DNA of 55,846 nt from Halothiobacillus sp. (GCA_011389965.1 JAABTF010000011.1:1-55846); one strand, 5' to 3'; positions 20,457-31,269 are shown, counted from the first letter of the stretch. Numbers and translations are program-made. The notes: a model not told the origin generated them from the sequence alone.

Positions 20457-20485
20457 ATTATACGGGACTTGCCGATCTGAGGGAA
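20457..20485 (-). promoter_or_regulatory. rpsB promoter with GC-rich discriminator
   Basis: A perfect TATAAT -10 box (20457-20462, minus strand) lies 17 bases from TTCCCT (20480-20485), a weak -35. The bases after the -10 read CCGCGCGCC, a strongly GC-rich discriminator of the kind that makes ribosomal promoters sensitive to ppGpp. Transcription would start near 20450. Confidence 0.75.
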
Positions 20486-20509
20486 CCCGCATGACACCTC
20501 GCAGCCTTC

Positions 20510-21841
20510 TCACGCCGCAGCGTGCATCCTCACTGCCGCAGCCAGCCCCTCGGCCACTTCGCGGACCTGGTCGGCAGATTCGCCTTCGACCATGACACGA
20601 ATGAGAGGCTCGGTCCCGGAAGGACGCAGCAACACGCGACCCCGGCCGGCCAGCTGTGCTTCCGCCGCCCGCACCGCCTCGCCGATCACGGGATCCTCCA
20701 AAGAAACCGGCTGCTCAATGCGCACATTGATCAGGGTCTGCGGCAGGATGTCCATCGACCGCAGCAGGTCGTCCAGCGAACGCCCTTGGCGCGCCATCTC
20801 GGCCAGCACCTGGAGCGCTGCCACGATGCCATCCCCGGTGGTATGACGATCGAGACACAGGAGGTGACCGGAGGACTCGCCGCCCAGCAGCCACTGTTCG
20901 CGCTTGAGCGCTTCATGAACGTAACGGTCGCCCACCTTGGCGCGCACGAAGGGGCGCCCCAGGGCTTCGATGGCTCGCTCCAGACCCAGATTGCTCATCA
21001 AGGTGCCGACCACCCCACCCGGATAGCCCTGCTGGATGCGCCCCGAGGCAATCACGTACAGGAGTTCGTCGCCGTCACGGATCGCGCCTTGGGCATCGAC
21101 CATCACCACCCGGTCGCCGTCACCATCGAAGGCCACGCCCAGGTCCGCGCCGGCCTTGAGCACCGCCTCGCGCAGTGTCTCCGGGTGAGTCGAGCCGACA
21201 CCCTCGTTGATATTGAACCCATCGGGGGATGCACCGATCACCTGGACCTCGGCGCCCAGTTCGGCGAACACCTTCGGCGCGACCTGATAGGTCGCGCCAT
21301 GGGCGCAGTCGACCACGACGCGCAACCCGGCGAGGCTCATGCCAATGGGCACGGTACTCTTGCAGAACTCGATGTAGCGCCCCGGGGCATCGTCGATGCG
21401 CTCGGCCTTCCCGAGTTTGCGGTTATCGATCACCTCCAGAGGACAATCGAGCATCGCCTGGATCTCGTCCTCGATCGAATCCGGCAGTTTCTCCCCATGG
21501 GCGGAGAAGAACTTGACCCCATTGTCGTAGTACGGATTGTGCGAGGCACTGATGACCACGCCCGCAGATGCGCGCAGAGTGCGTGTGAGGTAGGCGATCG
21601 CCGGGGTGGGCATCGGTCCGAGCAACCGCACGTCGACGCCCGCGGCCGAAAAGCCCGACTCCAGCGCCGACTCGAACATGTAGCCCGACACGCGAGTGTC
21701 CTTGCCGATCAGGACGCGCCGCCGGCCATGGTTACCAAGCACCTTGCCGGCCGCCCAGCCCAGCTTGAGCACAAATTCCGGGGTCATGGGCCACTGCCCA
21801 ACCGCCCCGCGCACTCCATCGGTTCCGAATACCCTGGTCAC
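20510..21841 (-). CDS. glmM: Phosphoglucosamine mutase
   Basis: GlmM converts glucosamine-6-phosphate to glucosamine-1-phosphate on the way to UDP-GlcNAc, the shared precursor of lipid A and peptidoglycan. The 443-residue protein has [10 protein letters not shown] at the N-terminus, the phosphoserine loop [12 protein letters not shown] (Ser near residue 100), the metal loop DGDGDR, the sugar loop GESSGH and the phosphate loop [13 protein letters not shown] choose the second GTG at 21841, five bases after GGGGAG. The first GTG (21847) overlaps that site. It follows cytochrome c4 but is separated from it by a strong terminator, so it must have its own promoter in 21842-21900. Confidence 0.95.
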   Translation of the reverse strand: MTRVFGTDGVRGAVGQWPMTPEFVLKLGWAAGKVLGNHGRRRVLIGKDTRVSGYMFESALESGFSAAGVDVRLLGPMPTPAIAYLTRTLRASAGVVISASHNPYYDNGVKFFSAHGEKLPDSIEDEIQAMLDCPLEVIDNRKLGKAERIDDAPGRYIEFCKSTVPIGMSLAGLRVVVDCAHGATYQVAPKVFAELGAEVQVIGASPDGFNINEGVGSTHPETLREAVLKAGADLGVAFDGDGDRVVMVDAQGAIRDGDELLYVIASGRIQQGYPGGVVGTLMSNLGLERAIEALGRPFVRAKVGDRYVHEALKREQWLLGGESSGHLLCLDRHTTGDGIVAALQVLAEMARQGRSLDDLLRSMDILPQTLINVRIEQPVSLEDPVIGEAVRAAEAQLAGRGRVLLRPSGTEPLIRVMVEGESADQVREVAEGLAAAVRMHAAA

Positions 21842-21903
21842 ACGCACTCCCCAACCCGTCAGGATCCATCAGCCCGCCGCTGTCCGAGGCGACGGGCAAA
21901 AGC

Positions 21904-21929
21904 AAAAAACGCCGGCTGACAAGCCGGCG
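21904..21929 (-). terminator. Intrinsic terminator after cytochrome c4
   Basis: CGCCGGCT (21910-21917) pairs perfectly with AGCCGGCG (21922-21929) around a GACA loop, followed by six T residues on the minus strand (plus-strand A-run 21904-21909). It lies about 65 bases after the cytochrome stop and insulates glmM. Confidence 0.9.
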
Positions 21930-21993
21930 CCTAGTAATCTTGCGCACCCGACCAACCTAATAAGGCCAGACGGGTTCGCTCTAATGCACAACC

Positions 21994-22680
21994 TTACTCG
22001 GCGGCCTGATCTTCACCGATGGTCGCGATATAGGCGGCCAGATTATTGATGTCCGCGTCGGACAGGTGCGTCGCCTGGGGAATCATCGCGTAGGAGTACT
22101 GACCCATTTCGGTGCCCTTGCGGTAGACCTTGAGCAGCGATGCAACCTGCGAGGCCGGCAGGCCCTTGAGCTTGGGAGCGTTCATCAGGTGACCACCCTC
22201 GCCCTGCTCGCCGTGGCAGATGGCGCAAGAGGAGTAGAGCGCTTGACCACGCTCAACGTCGGCCTTGGCAATCTCGCCGTTTCCAGCCGGTGCCGGCTCG
22301 GCGGCCGCTTCGTCACCACCAGTGGCATCGCCGCCGAACTCCTCGGCAATGTAGGCGGCCAAGTCGGCAATGTCACCATCGGAGAGGCCCGAGGCATTCG
22401 GCGCCATGGTGCCGTAGCGGCCGCCGAGGCCCACGCTCTTGAGGTACTCCTGATCTCCGTCACGGTAAGCGGCCAACTTCTTGGCTGTTTCTTCCTCACC
22501 CAGACCTGTCAGCTTGGGAAAGGCACCGCCTTGACCACCACCATCGGCGCCGTGGCAGGCGGCACAGGTGGTGTACTTGCTTTTACCCGCTTCCGGATCG
22601 CCGGCAGCGTGGCCCATCAACGGGGCAGCCAGGGCCCCGCTGGCAGCGAGGGCAATGAGTGAACGACGCATCTGTTTCAT
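21994..22680 (-). CDS. Diheme cytochrome c4
   Basis: A periplasmic diheme c-type cytochrome that usually carries electrons from the bc1 complex to terminal oxidases, often cbb3. From the ATG at 22680 it has 228 residues: a signal peptide of about 25 residues, then two homologous domains. These carry CAACH (C39, C42, H43) and CAICH (C152, C155, H156), with axial methionines likely in TMAPNA and YAMIPQA. A run rich in A, E and P (about 124-135) links the domains and is longer than usual. GAGAG lies upstream of 22680. The longer frame to 22713 adds 11 residues that weaken the signal peptide. It interrupts the common folP-glmM pair and ends at its own terminator. Confidence 0.92.
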   Translation of the reverse strand: MKQMRRSLIALAASGALAAPLMGHAAGDPEAGKSKYTTCAACHGADGGGQGGAFPKLTGLGEEETAKKLAAYRDGDQEYLKSVGLGGRYGTMAPNASGLSDGDIADLAAYIAEEFGGDATGGDEAAAEPAPAGNGEIAKADVERGQALYSSCAICHGEQGEGGHLMNAPKLKGLPASQVASLLKVYRKGTEMGQYSYAMIPQATHLSDADINNLAAYIATIGEDQAAE

Positions 22681-22922
22681 GTTTTTTCTCTCAACTGTTG
22701 TACGCCGCACCATCCGGAATGCACCACCAGGGCGATACAGGACAGCATCGCAAAAATGTGGCCGGGCGGATGAAACGGCGATTTCAAGTCAACCAAATTA
22801 ACCCCGCCGGACAAAATATCAGAAAACCCTAATTCAAGCCAAGGCAAACGCTTTTATGCCTGAAAAGGCGGGTTTGTTACCGGACAGCCGATGTCGGGAG
22901 CTTACGACCAAAATCGGATCAT

Positions 22923-23767
22923 TCAGGACTCGCCGGCCCGACGCATCGCCTGCCAGACGGAGAGCGCATCGCGCGTGGCCGCGACATCGTGCACCCGAAG
23001 CACCCTCGCACCTCGCTCGGCGGCAAGCAGGGCCGCCGCCGCACTACCCACCGCTCGCTCCTCGAGGGGTCGGCCTGTCGCCTCGCCCACCATTCGTTTA
23101 CGCGACATACCCACCAGCAGCGGGGTTTTCAGGCAGGCCAAGGCCTCCAGGCGGCGCAAGAGAACAAAATTCTGCTCGCCGGTCTTGGCAAAGCCGAAAC
23201 CCGGGTCGACCAGAATCCGGTCCGCCGGTATGCCCGCCTGCATGAGCTCCTCGATCCGACCAGCGAGGTAGGACACCACTTCCTCAACCACGTCGGCATA
23301 ATCGGTGCGGCCGGCCATGTCACCGGGTTCGCCACGCATGTGCATCACGCAGACCGACGCCCCGCTGGCCGCCGCGGCCTCAAGCGCGCCCGGTCGTGTG
23401 AGCGCCCGGACATCGTTGACTAGGCAGGCACCCTTCTCCACGGCCAGGGTGATCACCGCTGGCGTGCTGGTGTCCACCGACAACGGGCAGTCGAACCGTT
23501 CCGCCAACGCCTCGATCACCGGGATGACTCGGTCGAGTTCCTCTTCCGGCGAAATCGGTTCGGCGCCGGGGCGCGTCGACTCGCCACCGACGTCAATGAT
23601 GTCGGCACCGGCATCGAGCATCGCGGCGGCAGCCTCCACCGCCCGCTCAACCGAATTGAAGCGCCCACCGTCATAAAACGAATCCGGGGTCGCGTTGAGA
23701 ATCCCCATGATCAGGGGAGACTCCGCCGACCCCGGACGCGGCCAGTCCGGACAGGAAAAACGCCGAA

Positions 23768-23771
<4 letters not shown>
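22923..23771 (-). CDS. folP: Dihydropteroate synthase
   Basis: FolP joins p-aminobenzoate to hydroxymethyl-dihydropterin diphosphate in folate synthesis and is the sulfonamide target. The 282-residue TIM-barrel shows [32 protein letters not shown], the DPGFGFAKT loop, and a C-terminal [12 protein letters not shown]. Its ATG overlaps the ftsH stop (ATGA), the conserved ftsH-folP coupling. The 242 bases between folP and cytochrome c4 are AT-rich and probably hold the cytochrome promoter, but no element there is convincing. Confidence 0.96.
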
Positions 23772-25777
<2,006 letters not shown>

Positions 25778-25864
25778 CGCAACACCTCTGCGAGCAGTTA
25801 TCGCAACAATGGCCGGAACACGCGACGTGCCCGGCCAGCGATAACGGAATTATTCATGCCTACC

Positions 25865-26488
25865 TTATCTTAGGCGCTTACCGGTTGCCACCAGATATAC
25901 CTCGCGCGAACGAGGACGGGAGGCCTTGGGCTTGCGGACCACGACACGATCGAACCGCTGCCGCACTTCCTTGACGAATTCGTCGAAACCTTCGCCCTGG
26001 AACAATTTGGTCACGAAAGCGCCCTTCTCCCTGAGCATCCGATCACAGAAATCCAGCGCGAGTTCCGCCAGATGCATGGATCGAGGGATATCGACCGAGT
26101 CGACCCCACTCATATTAGGGGCCATATCAGAAAGGACAAGATCGACCTCGCGACCTTCAAGTACCTGCTCGAGTTGCTCGAGCACGGCTTCCTCGGTGAA
26201 GTCGCCCTGCAAGACCGTGGTGTCGGCAAAGTGATCCATCGCCAGCAGGTCGAGGGCAAACACGTGCCCCTTGGAACCAACCTGTTGCGCGGCAAACTGG
26301 GTCCAGCCACCTGGGGCCGCACCCAAGTCGACCACGGTCATCCCCTGGCGCAGAAAACGATCGCGCTCGTTGAGCTCGATCAGCTTGTAGACCGCCCGCG
26401 AGCGATAGCCTTCGCGCTGGGCCTTCTGCACGAACTCGTCGCTGAAATGTTCGCTGAGCCAGCGCTTGCTGCTCACGGAACGTGCCAT
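25865..26488 (-). CDS. rlmE: 23S rRNA 2'-O-ribose U2552 methyltransferase
   Basis: RlmE (FtsJ/RrmJ) methylates U2552 in the A loop during late 50S assembly. From the ATG at 26488 it has 207 residues, and GGAGG lies five bases upstream. An ATG at 26500 and a longer frame to 26524 are not supported. The SAM-binding motif is [15 protein letters not shown], and the K-D-K-E tetrad is visible in [30 protein letters not shown] and the late SREVYLV. It is followed by ftsH, the ancestral pair. Confidence 0.95.
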   Translation of the reverse strand: MARSVSSKRWLSEHFSDEFVQKAQREGYRSRAVYKLIELNERDRFLRQGMTVVDLGAAPGGWTQFAAQQVGSKGHVFALDLLAMDHFADTTVLQGDFTEEAVLEQLEQVLEGREVDLVLSDMAPNMSGVDSVDIPRSMHLAELALDFCDRMLREKGAFVTKLFQGEGFDEFVKEVRQRFDRVVVRKPKASRPRSREVYLVATGKRLR

Positions 26489-26526
26489 GGGCGCCTCCAT
26501 CCGAGGACTAAAAAAAAGGGGCACGG

Positions 26527-26555
26527 ATTATCCCCGATTGCCCCTCTCGGCCCAA
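26527..26555 (-). promoter_or_regulatory. Probable rlmE promoter
   Basis: GATAAT (26527-26532) lies 17 bases from TTGGGC (26550-26555), both read on the minus strand. Transcription would start about 20-30 bases before the rlmE ribosome-binding site. A T-run (plus-strand A-run 26510-26517) falls in the leader, right after the start point. Confidence 0.5.
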
Positions 26556-26587
26556 ATTCTTCCGTGGGCGAGCCCGCCCCGCGGTTA

Positions 26588-27082
26588 TCAGTGGTCGTGG
26601 CCGTGCTCGTGGCCGTGACCGCCCATGGCCTGCTCACGACGCTTGACCGGCGCATCAACCGAAAGACGGCTGCCGCCGCCCAACGTCAGCTCGAGGGTGA
26701 GCACCTCGCCCTCCTCCAGCTCGCGCTCAGCACCAATCAGCATCACGTGGTAACCGCCCGGAGCCAAGTGCACTGCTCCCCCGGCTGGCACGGTAATGCG
26801 CTCCTGCTGGATCATGCGATGCATGCCATTCTCGTTCACAGAGCGGTGCAATTCGACCGCCTGAAAGCCGTCAGCGCCCGCGGCGACCACATCAACGGGC
26901 TGATCTCCCGGGTTGTGGAACTCCATGAACGCCGCGGTGGCGTGTGCTCCGGGCGGGGCGAGCGCGACCCAGGGGTCGATCACATCCAGATCGGCGGCCT
27001 GCGCAGCACCACCCAGCAGGAGCGATCCAGCGAAAAGCAGCGTTGCAAGCGGGCGACCCGCGGCTGTCATCATTTTGTTCAT
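26588..27082 (-). CDS. Periplasmic copper chaperone PCu(A)C family
   Basis: PCu(A)C proteins take Cu(I) in the periplasm and help load the copper centres of cytochrome oxidases, with SCO acting as a thiol reductase or Cu handler. The 164-residue precursor has a signal peptide of about 29 residues (LLLGGAAQA), then a cupredoxin-like domain. Met/His ligands of the family pattern appear in ENGMHRM and YHVML. The C-terminus is a histidine-rich tail (GGHGHEHGHDH), a probable extra metal-binding arm. The ATG overlaps the stop of the SCO gene (ATGA), so the two are co-expressed. The pair has been inserted between rlmE and yhbY, which are normally adjacent and divergent. Confidence 0.9.
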   Translation of the reverse strand: MNKMMTAAGRPLATLLFAGSLLLGGAAQAADLDVIDPWVALAPPGAHATAAFMEFHNPGDQPVDVVAAGADGFQAVELHRSVNENGMHRMIQQERITVPAGGAVHLAPGGYHVMLIGAERELEEGEVLTLELTLGGGSRLSVDAPVKRREQAMGGHGHEHGHDH

Positions 27083-27717
27083 CTACTCACCTCGGACATG
27101 AAGTTCTCTAGGGTATCAACGATCGCCGCCGGATCGTGGGGCCCGGGCAGCAGGGCCAGCATCCGCCCGGCCGGATCGATCAGGCGGAAGCTGGTGTCAT
27201 GATCCACGTTGTAGGTGACCTCACCGGCCTCGTGCGGTTCAATGCGATAGCCGGCCTTCACAGCCCCGGTGACCCGATCGATAGCCCGGCGCGAACCGGT
27301 CACCGGCACGAATTCCTCGGCGAAGAATGCCGTGTACTTCTCCAGATGCGCGGGCGTGTCGCGCTCCGGATCGACCGAGAGGAACACCACCTGCCAGGGA
27401 ACCTCCGGCATGCGCTCCTGCAGTGCCGGCAGGATCCGGGACAACTGGCCGAGCTCGGTCGGACAGATGTCGGGACAGTAGCTGTAACCCACGTACAGCA
27501 GCGTCCAGCGATCAGCGAACAGGGCGGTGGTGCTGCGCTCGCCGTCGACACCGGCCAACGTCACGTCGGGAACCGGGACCGGCGCCGCAGGGGTACGCAG
27601 CACCAGTGGATCCGGCGTCTGGTAACCGTAGAGCAGGTTGTCCCCGCTGTCAGGCTGGCAACCTCCCAGCCAAAGCATGGCCAGCATCAGCGGCAGCAGG
27701 ATACGACTTGATCGCAT
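27079..27717 (-). CDS. SCO1/SenC family copper chaperone lipoprotein
   Basis: SCO proteins mature the CuA or CuB centre of heme-copper oxidases. From ATG 27717 the protein has 212 residues. A lipoprotein signal ends in LGGC with Cys20 as the lipidation site. The thioredoxin-like domain carries the copper motif YCPDICPTEL and the distal histidine in VDHDTSF, so all three Cu ligands are present. GAGGAG lies 11 bases before the start, slightly far. The longer frame up to 27807 would hide the lipobox and is rejected. It is the first gene of a two-gene unit with PCu(A)C. Confidence 0.92.
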   Translation of the reverse strand: MRSSRILLPLMLAMLWLGGCQPDSGDNLLYGYQTPDPLVLRTPAAPVPVPDVTLAGVDGERSTTALFADRWTLLYVGYSYCPDICPTELGQLSRILPALQERMPEVPWQVVFLSVDPERDTPAHLEKYTAFFAEEFVPVTGSRRAIDRVTGAVKAGYRIEPHEAGEVTYNVDHDTSFRLIDPAGRMLALLPGPHDPAAIVDTLENFMSEVSR

Positions 27718-27794
27718 GGGCGACGCGACTCCTCGCATGAATTGGTCGTCGGGAATGGAGCCGTTAAACTGCCGGACCATGCACGATGGCGCAA

Positions 27795-27810
27795 TGTGTG
27801 ATTTCACACA
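27795..27810. promoter_or_regulatory. Perfect 16-base palindrome between divergent genes
   Basis: TGTGTGATTTCACACA: TGTGTGA pairs with TCACACA around a two-base centre. It lies between the divergent sco-pcuAC and yhbY-aat units, where an operator would be expected. The half-sites resemble TGTGA/TCACA but the spacing of two is wrong for CRP or FNR. Confidence 0.4.
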
Positions 27811-27841
27811 GCCTCAGACTTTTCCGGAGACCACCACGACC

Positions 27842-28159
27842 ATGAACCTTACCGCGCGCCAGCGACAGTACCTTCGTGCCGAGGCGCACCACCTCAAGCC
27901 AGTGGTCCTACTCGGCCAGCACGGACTCACCGACGCGGTGCTCGCCGAGATCGAGCAGGCGCTCGAGATCCACGAACTGATCAAGGTCCGCGTCCCCGGC
28001 GTCGAGCGCGACGAGAAGCGCGAGATTATCGACGCGATCACCTCTGCCACCCATTCCACGCTAGTGCAGACAGTCGGCCACATCGCGGTCCTGTTTCGGC
28101 CGAAAGCCGAGTATTCGGCCTTCAACCTGCCCACGCCGGGGAAAGCGTCCTCGCGATGA
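27842..28159 (+). CDS. yhbY: CRM-domain RNA-binding protein YhbY
   Basis: A 105-residue protein made of a single CRM (YhbY) RNA-binding domain, associated with 50S ribosome assembly. It starts MNLTARQRQYLRAEAHHLKP and contains the conserved VVLLGQHGLTD (the GxxG-type loop) and ELIKVRV. An upstream in-frame extension to 27638 lies opposite the SCO gene and is rejected. The stop overlaps the aat start (ATGA). Confidence 0.94.
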   Translation: MNLTARQRQYLRAEAHHLKPVVLLGQHGLTDAVLAEIEQALEIHELIKVRVPGVERDEKREIIDAITSATHSTLVQTVGHIAVLFRPKAEYSAFNLPTPGKASSR

Positions 28160-28818
28160 TCCCCCTGCTCGGGCCCGATCCGCAGTCGTTTCCGCCGCTC
28201 GCCAGCGCCCTCACGGAACCCAACGGGCTGCTCGCGGCCGGCGGAGACCTCTCGGTCGCGCGCCTCGAGGCGGCCTATCGCCGCGGCATCTTTCCCTGGT
28301 ACTCCGAGGGGGACCCGATCCTGTGGTGGAGCCCTGACCCGCGCACGCTGTTCACCCCCGATCACTTCCATATCTCGAAAAGCCTGGCCAAGTGGCGGCG
28401 CCAAGGACGCTACCGAGTGACCGCCGACACGGCATTCGAGGCGGTGGTGCATGGCTGCGCCGCCCCTCGTGGGGACGAGGCCGGCACCTGGATCGTGCCA
28501 GCGGTGCGTGACGCCTTCATCGCCCTGCACCGTGCCGGGCTGGGCCACTCGGTGGAGGTCTGGCGCGATGATCAGCTGGTCGGAGGACTGTTCGGCAGCC
28601 GCATCGGTCGGGCCGCGTTCGGCGAATCAATGTTCAGCTGGGCGCCGAATGCCTCCAAATTTGCCCTGGCGGCCATTTTGGTGGACAAGCTGTGGGGAGA
28701 GATCGAATTCCTCGATGTACAATTCACCACCGAGCATTTGCTCAGCCTGGGGGCCGAGGAATATCCCCGCTCGGTATTCATGCATTGGTTGGCCGAGGCC
28801 ACTGCCTCGCCTTTGTGA
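28156..28818 (+). CDS. aat: Leucyl/phenylalanyl-tRNA-protein transferase
   Basis: Aat adds Leu or Phe to N-terminal Arg or Lys, creating an N-degron for ClpS/ClpAP. The 220-residue protein has the family N-terminus with FPPLASALTEPNGLLAAGGDL, then RRGIFPWYSEGDPILWWSPDPR and a GNAT-like core with GGLFGSRIGRAAFGESMFS and LLSLGAEEYPRSVF. Coupling to yhbY is by ATGA overlap. No clpS/clpA or infA, its usual partners in enteric bacteria, are nearby. Confidence 0.95.
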   Translation: MIPLLGPDPQSFPPLASALTEPNGLLAAGGDLSVARLEAAYRRGIFPWYSEGDPILWWSPDPRTLFTPDHFHISKSLAKWRRQGRYRVTADTAFEAVVHGCAAPRGDEAGTWIVPAVRDAFIALHRAGLGHSVEVWRDDQLVGGLFGSRIGRAAFGESMFSWAPNASKFALAAILVDKLWGEIEFLDVQFTTEHLLSLGAEEYPRSVFMHWLAEATASPL

Positions 28819-28888
28819 TAAAACGTAACGGCCCAAGCCTGCTACAGGCTGCGCCAACCGCCCACTGACAAGGAGCGAGACCCACCCC

Positions 28889-30883
28889 ATGCCAGTCGAC
28901 ACCATGGGCATCCTGCTGACCCTGCTCTTGATCTCCGTCGTGGCGGTGGTGGTTTTGAACCGCGTCAACCTGCCGGCCATCCTCGGCTACCTGGCGGTGG
29001 GCATGCTCGCCGGCCCGCACGCCATCGGACTGGTCCAGGACATCCATGACATCCACCTGATCGCCGAATTCGGCGTGGTGTTCCTGCTGTTCATGCTGGG
29101 CCTGGAGTTCTCGCTCTCGCGCCTGATCGCCATGCGCCATGCGGTGGTCGGCATGGGCGGGGCCCAAGTGCTGCTCACGGCCATCATCACCGGCGGGGTG
29201 GCCCTGATGCTGGGTTTCTCCCCGGCCGCTGCGTTTGTGCTCGCCGGGGTGATGACCGTCTCCTCGACGGCCATCGTGATCCGCCAACTGGGCGAGCAAC
29301 TCGAAGTCAATTCCCGTCACGGCAACAACGCGGTGGGCATCCTGCTTTTCCAGGATCTCGCCGTCATCCCCTTTCTGATCATCATCCCGGTACTCGGCTC
29401 GCAAGCGGCGAACGAAGCCGGCAACCTGACCCTGGATATCTCGCTTACGCTGGCCGCCGGGGTGGTAGCGGCGGTAGGCCTCTTCTTCGGCGGTCGCTGG
29501 GTGTTGCGCCCGGTATTTCGCGAGATCGCCAAGTCGCGCTCGGCCGAGCTGTTCACCTTGGCGGTGCTGCTGACCGTTCTGGGTGCCGGCTGGCTGACCA
29601 ATAGCGCCGGCCTGTCCTGGGAGCTGGGCGCCTTCCTCGCCGGGATCGCCCTGTCGGAAACGCAATACAAGCACCAGATCGAGGCAGACATCCGCCCCTT
29701 CCGCGACGTGCTGCTGGGGCTGTTCTTCATCACCATCGGCATGATGCTCAACATCGGCGGGCTGCTGGATATATTGCACTGGGTGCTGATGTTCCTGGCG
29801 ATCCTTATCCTGGCGAAGACGTTGATCATCTTTCTTATCGGCCGGGCGATGGGCGAGTCTCCCGGCGTCGCCCTGCGTTCGGGCCTGGGGCTGGCCCAGG
29901 GCGGCGAATTCGGTTTTGCCATGCTTTCGATCGCCGACCCGAGCCTGATGACCGACCGCGAGCAACAGATCGTGCTGGGGACCGTGATCTTCTCGATGGT
30001 GCTCACCCCCATCCTGGTCAAGTACAACGGCGTGATCGCCAAGCGATTGGTCCCCGGGTATGCCCGCAGCCGCCGCCAGCACTCGGTCGAGGTGCGCCAG
30101 GATGCCAGTGACCTGTCCAACCACGTGCTGATCTGCGGCTTTGGCCGGGTGGGCCAGAACGTCGCCCGTCTGCTCAAGAGCGAAGGGATCGACTACACGG
30201 CCGTGGAAGTGGACCCGGACATCGTCCACCAGGCCAACGAGGCAGGGCTACGGGTGTATTTCGGCAACTCCACCCATCTCGACATCCTGCAGTCAGCCGG
30301 GCTTCACCGTGCACGGGCGCTTGTGCTCACGCACCTGGATGACGCATCGACCATAAAGACCATCGAGGTGGTGCGCGGCGTCGACCGCGATATCCCGATC
30401 ATCGTGCGCACCCGAACCGACAAGTCCCTCGACCGAATTCACGCGGCCGGGGCGACCGAGGTGGTGGCCAGCGTCTACGAAATGAGTCTGGCACTCGGCG
30501 GCCATGTGCTGCGCACCCTCAAAGTCCCCCCCACAAAAATCCTGCGCCAGATTCAGGAAATCCGACGCGAGGACTACGCCCCGCTGCGGCATACCTTTCA
30601 CGGTGATCGTGCCCGCGACGAGAACGATTTCGCCCTGCTCGCTCCGCGAACGCTCAAGAACGTTGCACTGGCACCCGGAGCCGCCGCCGTGGGCAAAAGC
30701 TTGGGCGCGATTCTGCCCGATGACCGTTCCTGGGTGGTCGATGCCATCAACCGACACGGCATACGCGGCGAAAGCCCCAGCAAGGACGTCCTCCTCCACG
30801 AAGAGGATGTGCTGACGCTCTACGGCGCCCCCGAGGCTCTGGAAAGCGCCGAACAGTTGCTGCTCACTGGCCGCAATCGCTAG
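28889..30883 (+). CDS. Monovalent cation:proton antiporter, KefB/YbaL type (CPA2) with TrkA domain
   Basis: A 664-residue inner-membrane protein with about 12 hydrophobic helices (residues 5-385), forming a Na+/H+ exchanger domain typical of the CPA2 family. The acidic motif LGLAQGGEFGFAML lies near residue 331. A TrkA-N Rossmann domain with HVLICGFGRVGQNVARLL follows near residue 411, then a TrkA-C domain at the end. KefB and YbaL relatives export K+ or Na+ and are gated by nucleotides or glutathione adducts. Substrate cannot be told from sequence. AAGGAG lies 13 bases before the ATG, so the second Met (residue 6) is an alternative start. It appears to be a single-gene unit. Confidence 0.88.
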   Translation: MPVDTMGILLTLLLISVVAVVVLNRVNLPAILGYLAVGMLAGPHAIGLVQDIHDIHLIAEFGVVFLLFMLGLEFSLSRLIAMRHAVVGMGGAQVLLTAIITGGVALMLGFSPAAAFVLAGVMTVSSTAIVIRQLGEQLEVNSRHGNNAVGILLFQDLAVIPFLIIIPVLGSQAANEAGNLTLDISLTLAAGVVAAVGLFFGGRWVLRPVFREIAKSRSAELFTLAVLLTVLGAGWLTNSAGLSWELGAFLAGIALSETQYKHQIEADIRPFRDVLLGLFFITIGMMLNIGGLLDILHWVLMFLAILILAKTLIIFLIGRAMGESPGVALRSGLGLAQGGEFGFAMLSIADPSLMTDREQQIVLGTVIFSMVLTPILVKYNGVIAKRLVPGYARSRRQHSVEVRQDASDLSNHVLICGFGRVGQNVARLLKSEGIDYTAVEVDPDIVHQANEAGLRVYFGNSTHLDILQSAGLHRARALVLTHLDDASTIKTIEVVRGVDRDIPIIVRTRTDKSLDRIHAAGATEVVASVYEMSLALGGHVLRTLKVPPTKILRQIQEIRREDYAPLRHTFHGDRARDENDFALLAPRTLKNVALAPGAAAVGKSLGAILPDDRSWVVDAINRHGIRGESPSKDVLLHEEDVLTLYGAPEALESAEQLLLTGRNR

Positions 30884-30921
30884 ACGCCTCCTAGTTGGGA
30901 GCCGAAAAAGAGCGCCTCACG

Positions 30922-30951
30922 TTGGCATTCTCCTTGTCAATTCACTAGGAT
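30922..30951 (+). promoter_or_regulatory. Candidate promoter for the 76-residue gene (sigma-54-like or sigma-70)
   Basis: TTGGCATTCTCCTTGT (30922-30937) has GG and G-T ten bases apart, the spacing of a sigma-54 -24/-12 promoter with GT in place of GC at -12. The same TTGGCA with TAGGAT (30946-30951) at 18 bases also fits a sigma-70 promoter. The sequence alone does not choose between them. Confidence 0.4.
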
Positions 30952-31001
30952 AGGCATCACGTACAGGACATCCTGACCAGATTTCAGGGGGAGACAGTGA
31001 C

Positions 31002-31232
31002 ATGATCGCGAGCGTGGACAGCGGTTACAGCAACGTCGCGGCGGCCGACGGGATGCTTTCGCAACCGTCGAATCAGCAGACCGCCAACCCCAGCGCCCAA
31101 ACGCGCAACACACCGGTGGCCAATCCGGTCGAGAACCGCGTCAACGGACCAGAGCAGACCGCCAGCACGCAGAACCGGGCCGGGGAGGAAGACCAGGCCA
31201 GCACCGGCAACAACATCGACGTGCGCGCCTGA
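31002..31232 (+). CDS. Small disordered protein of unknown function
   Basis: A 76-residue protein I do not recognise. It is rich in N, Q, S, T, A and P and has no cysteine, no membrane segment and no predicted hydrophobic core. It is therefore probably disordered. It ends in a short NNIDVRA motif. That it is a real gene is supported by a strong ribosome-binding site (GGGGGAG eight bases before ATG), a promoter candidate 65 bases upstream, and a strong terminator 38 bases downstream, making it a complete single-gene unit. The composition resembles small proteins found near flagellar or envelope genes in some gammaproteobacteria, but this is only an impression. Confidence 0.6.
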   Translation: MIASVDSGYSNVAAADGMLSQPSNQQTANPSAQTRNTPVANPVENRVNGPEQTASTQNRAGEEDQASTGNNIDVRA

Positions 31233-31269
31233 CCATTTCATCAAGACGACCATTCGCCATTGCGGCGAC

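Noticed and set aside
20313-20513. 66-codon minus-strand frame before rpsB
   Set aside because: It contains the rpsB promoter and leader; no ribosome-binding site or similarity.
27795-27810. CRP or FNR binding site at the palindrome
   Set aside because: Half-sites look like TGTGA/TCACA but the spacer is two bases instead of six for CRP, and FNR half-sites do not match.
28778-30229. 483-codon open frame on the minus strand opposite the antiporter
   Set aside because: The plus-strand gene has clear antiporter and TrkA motifs; the antisense frame is low-complexity Q/H/D/G.
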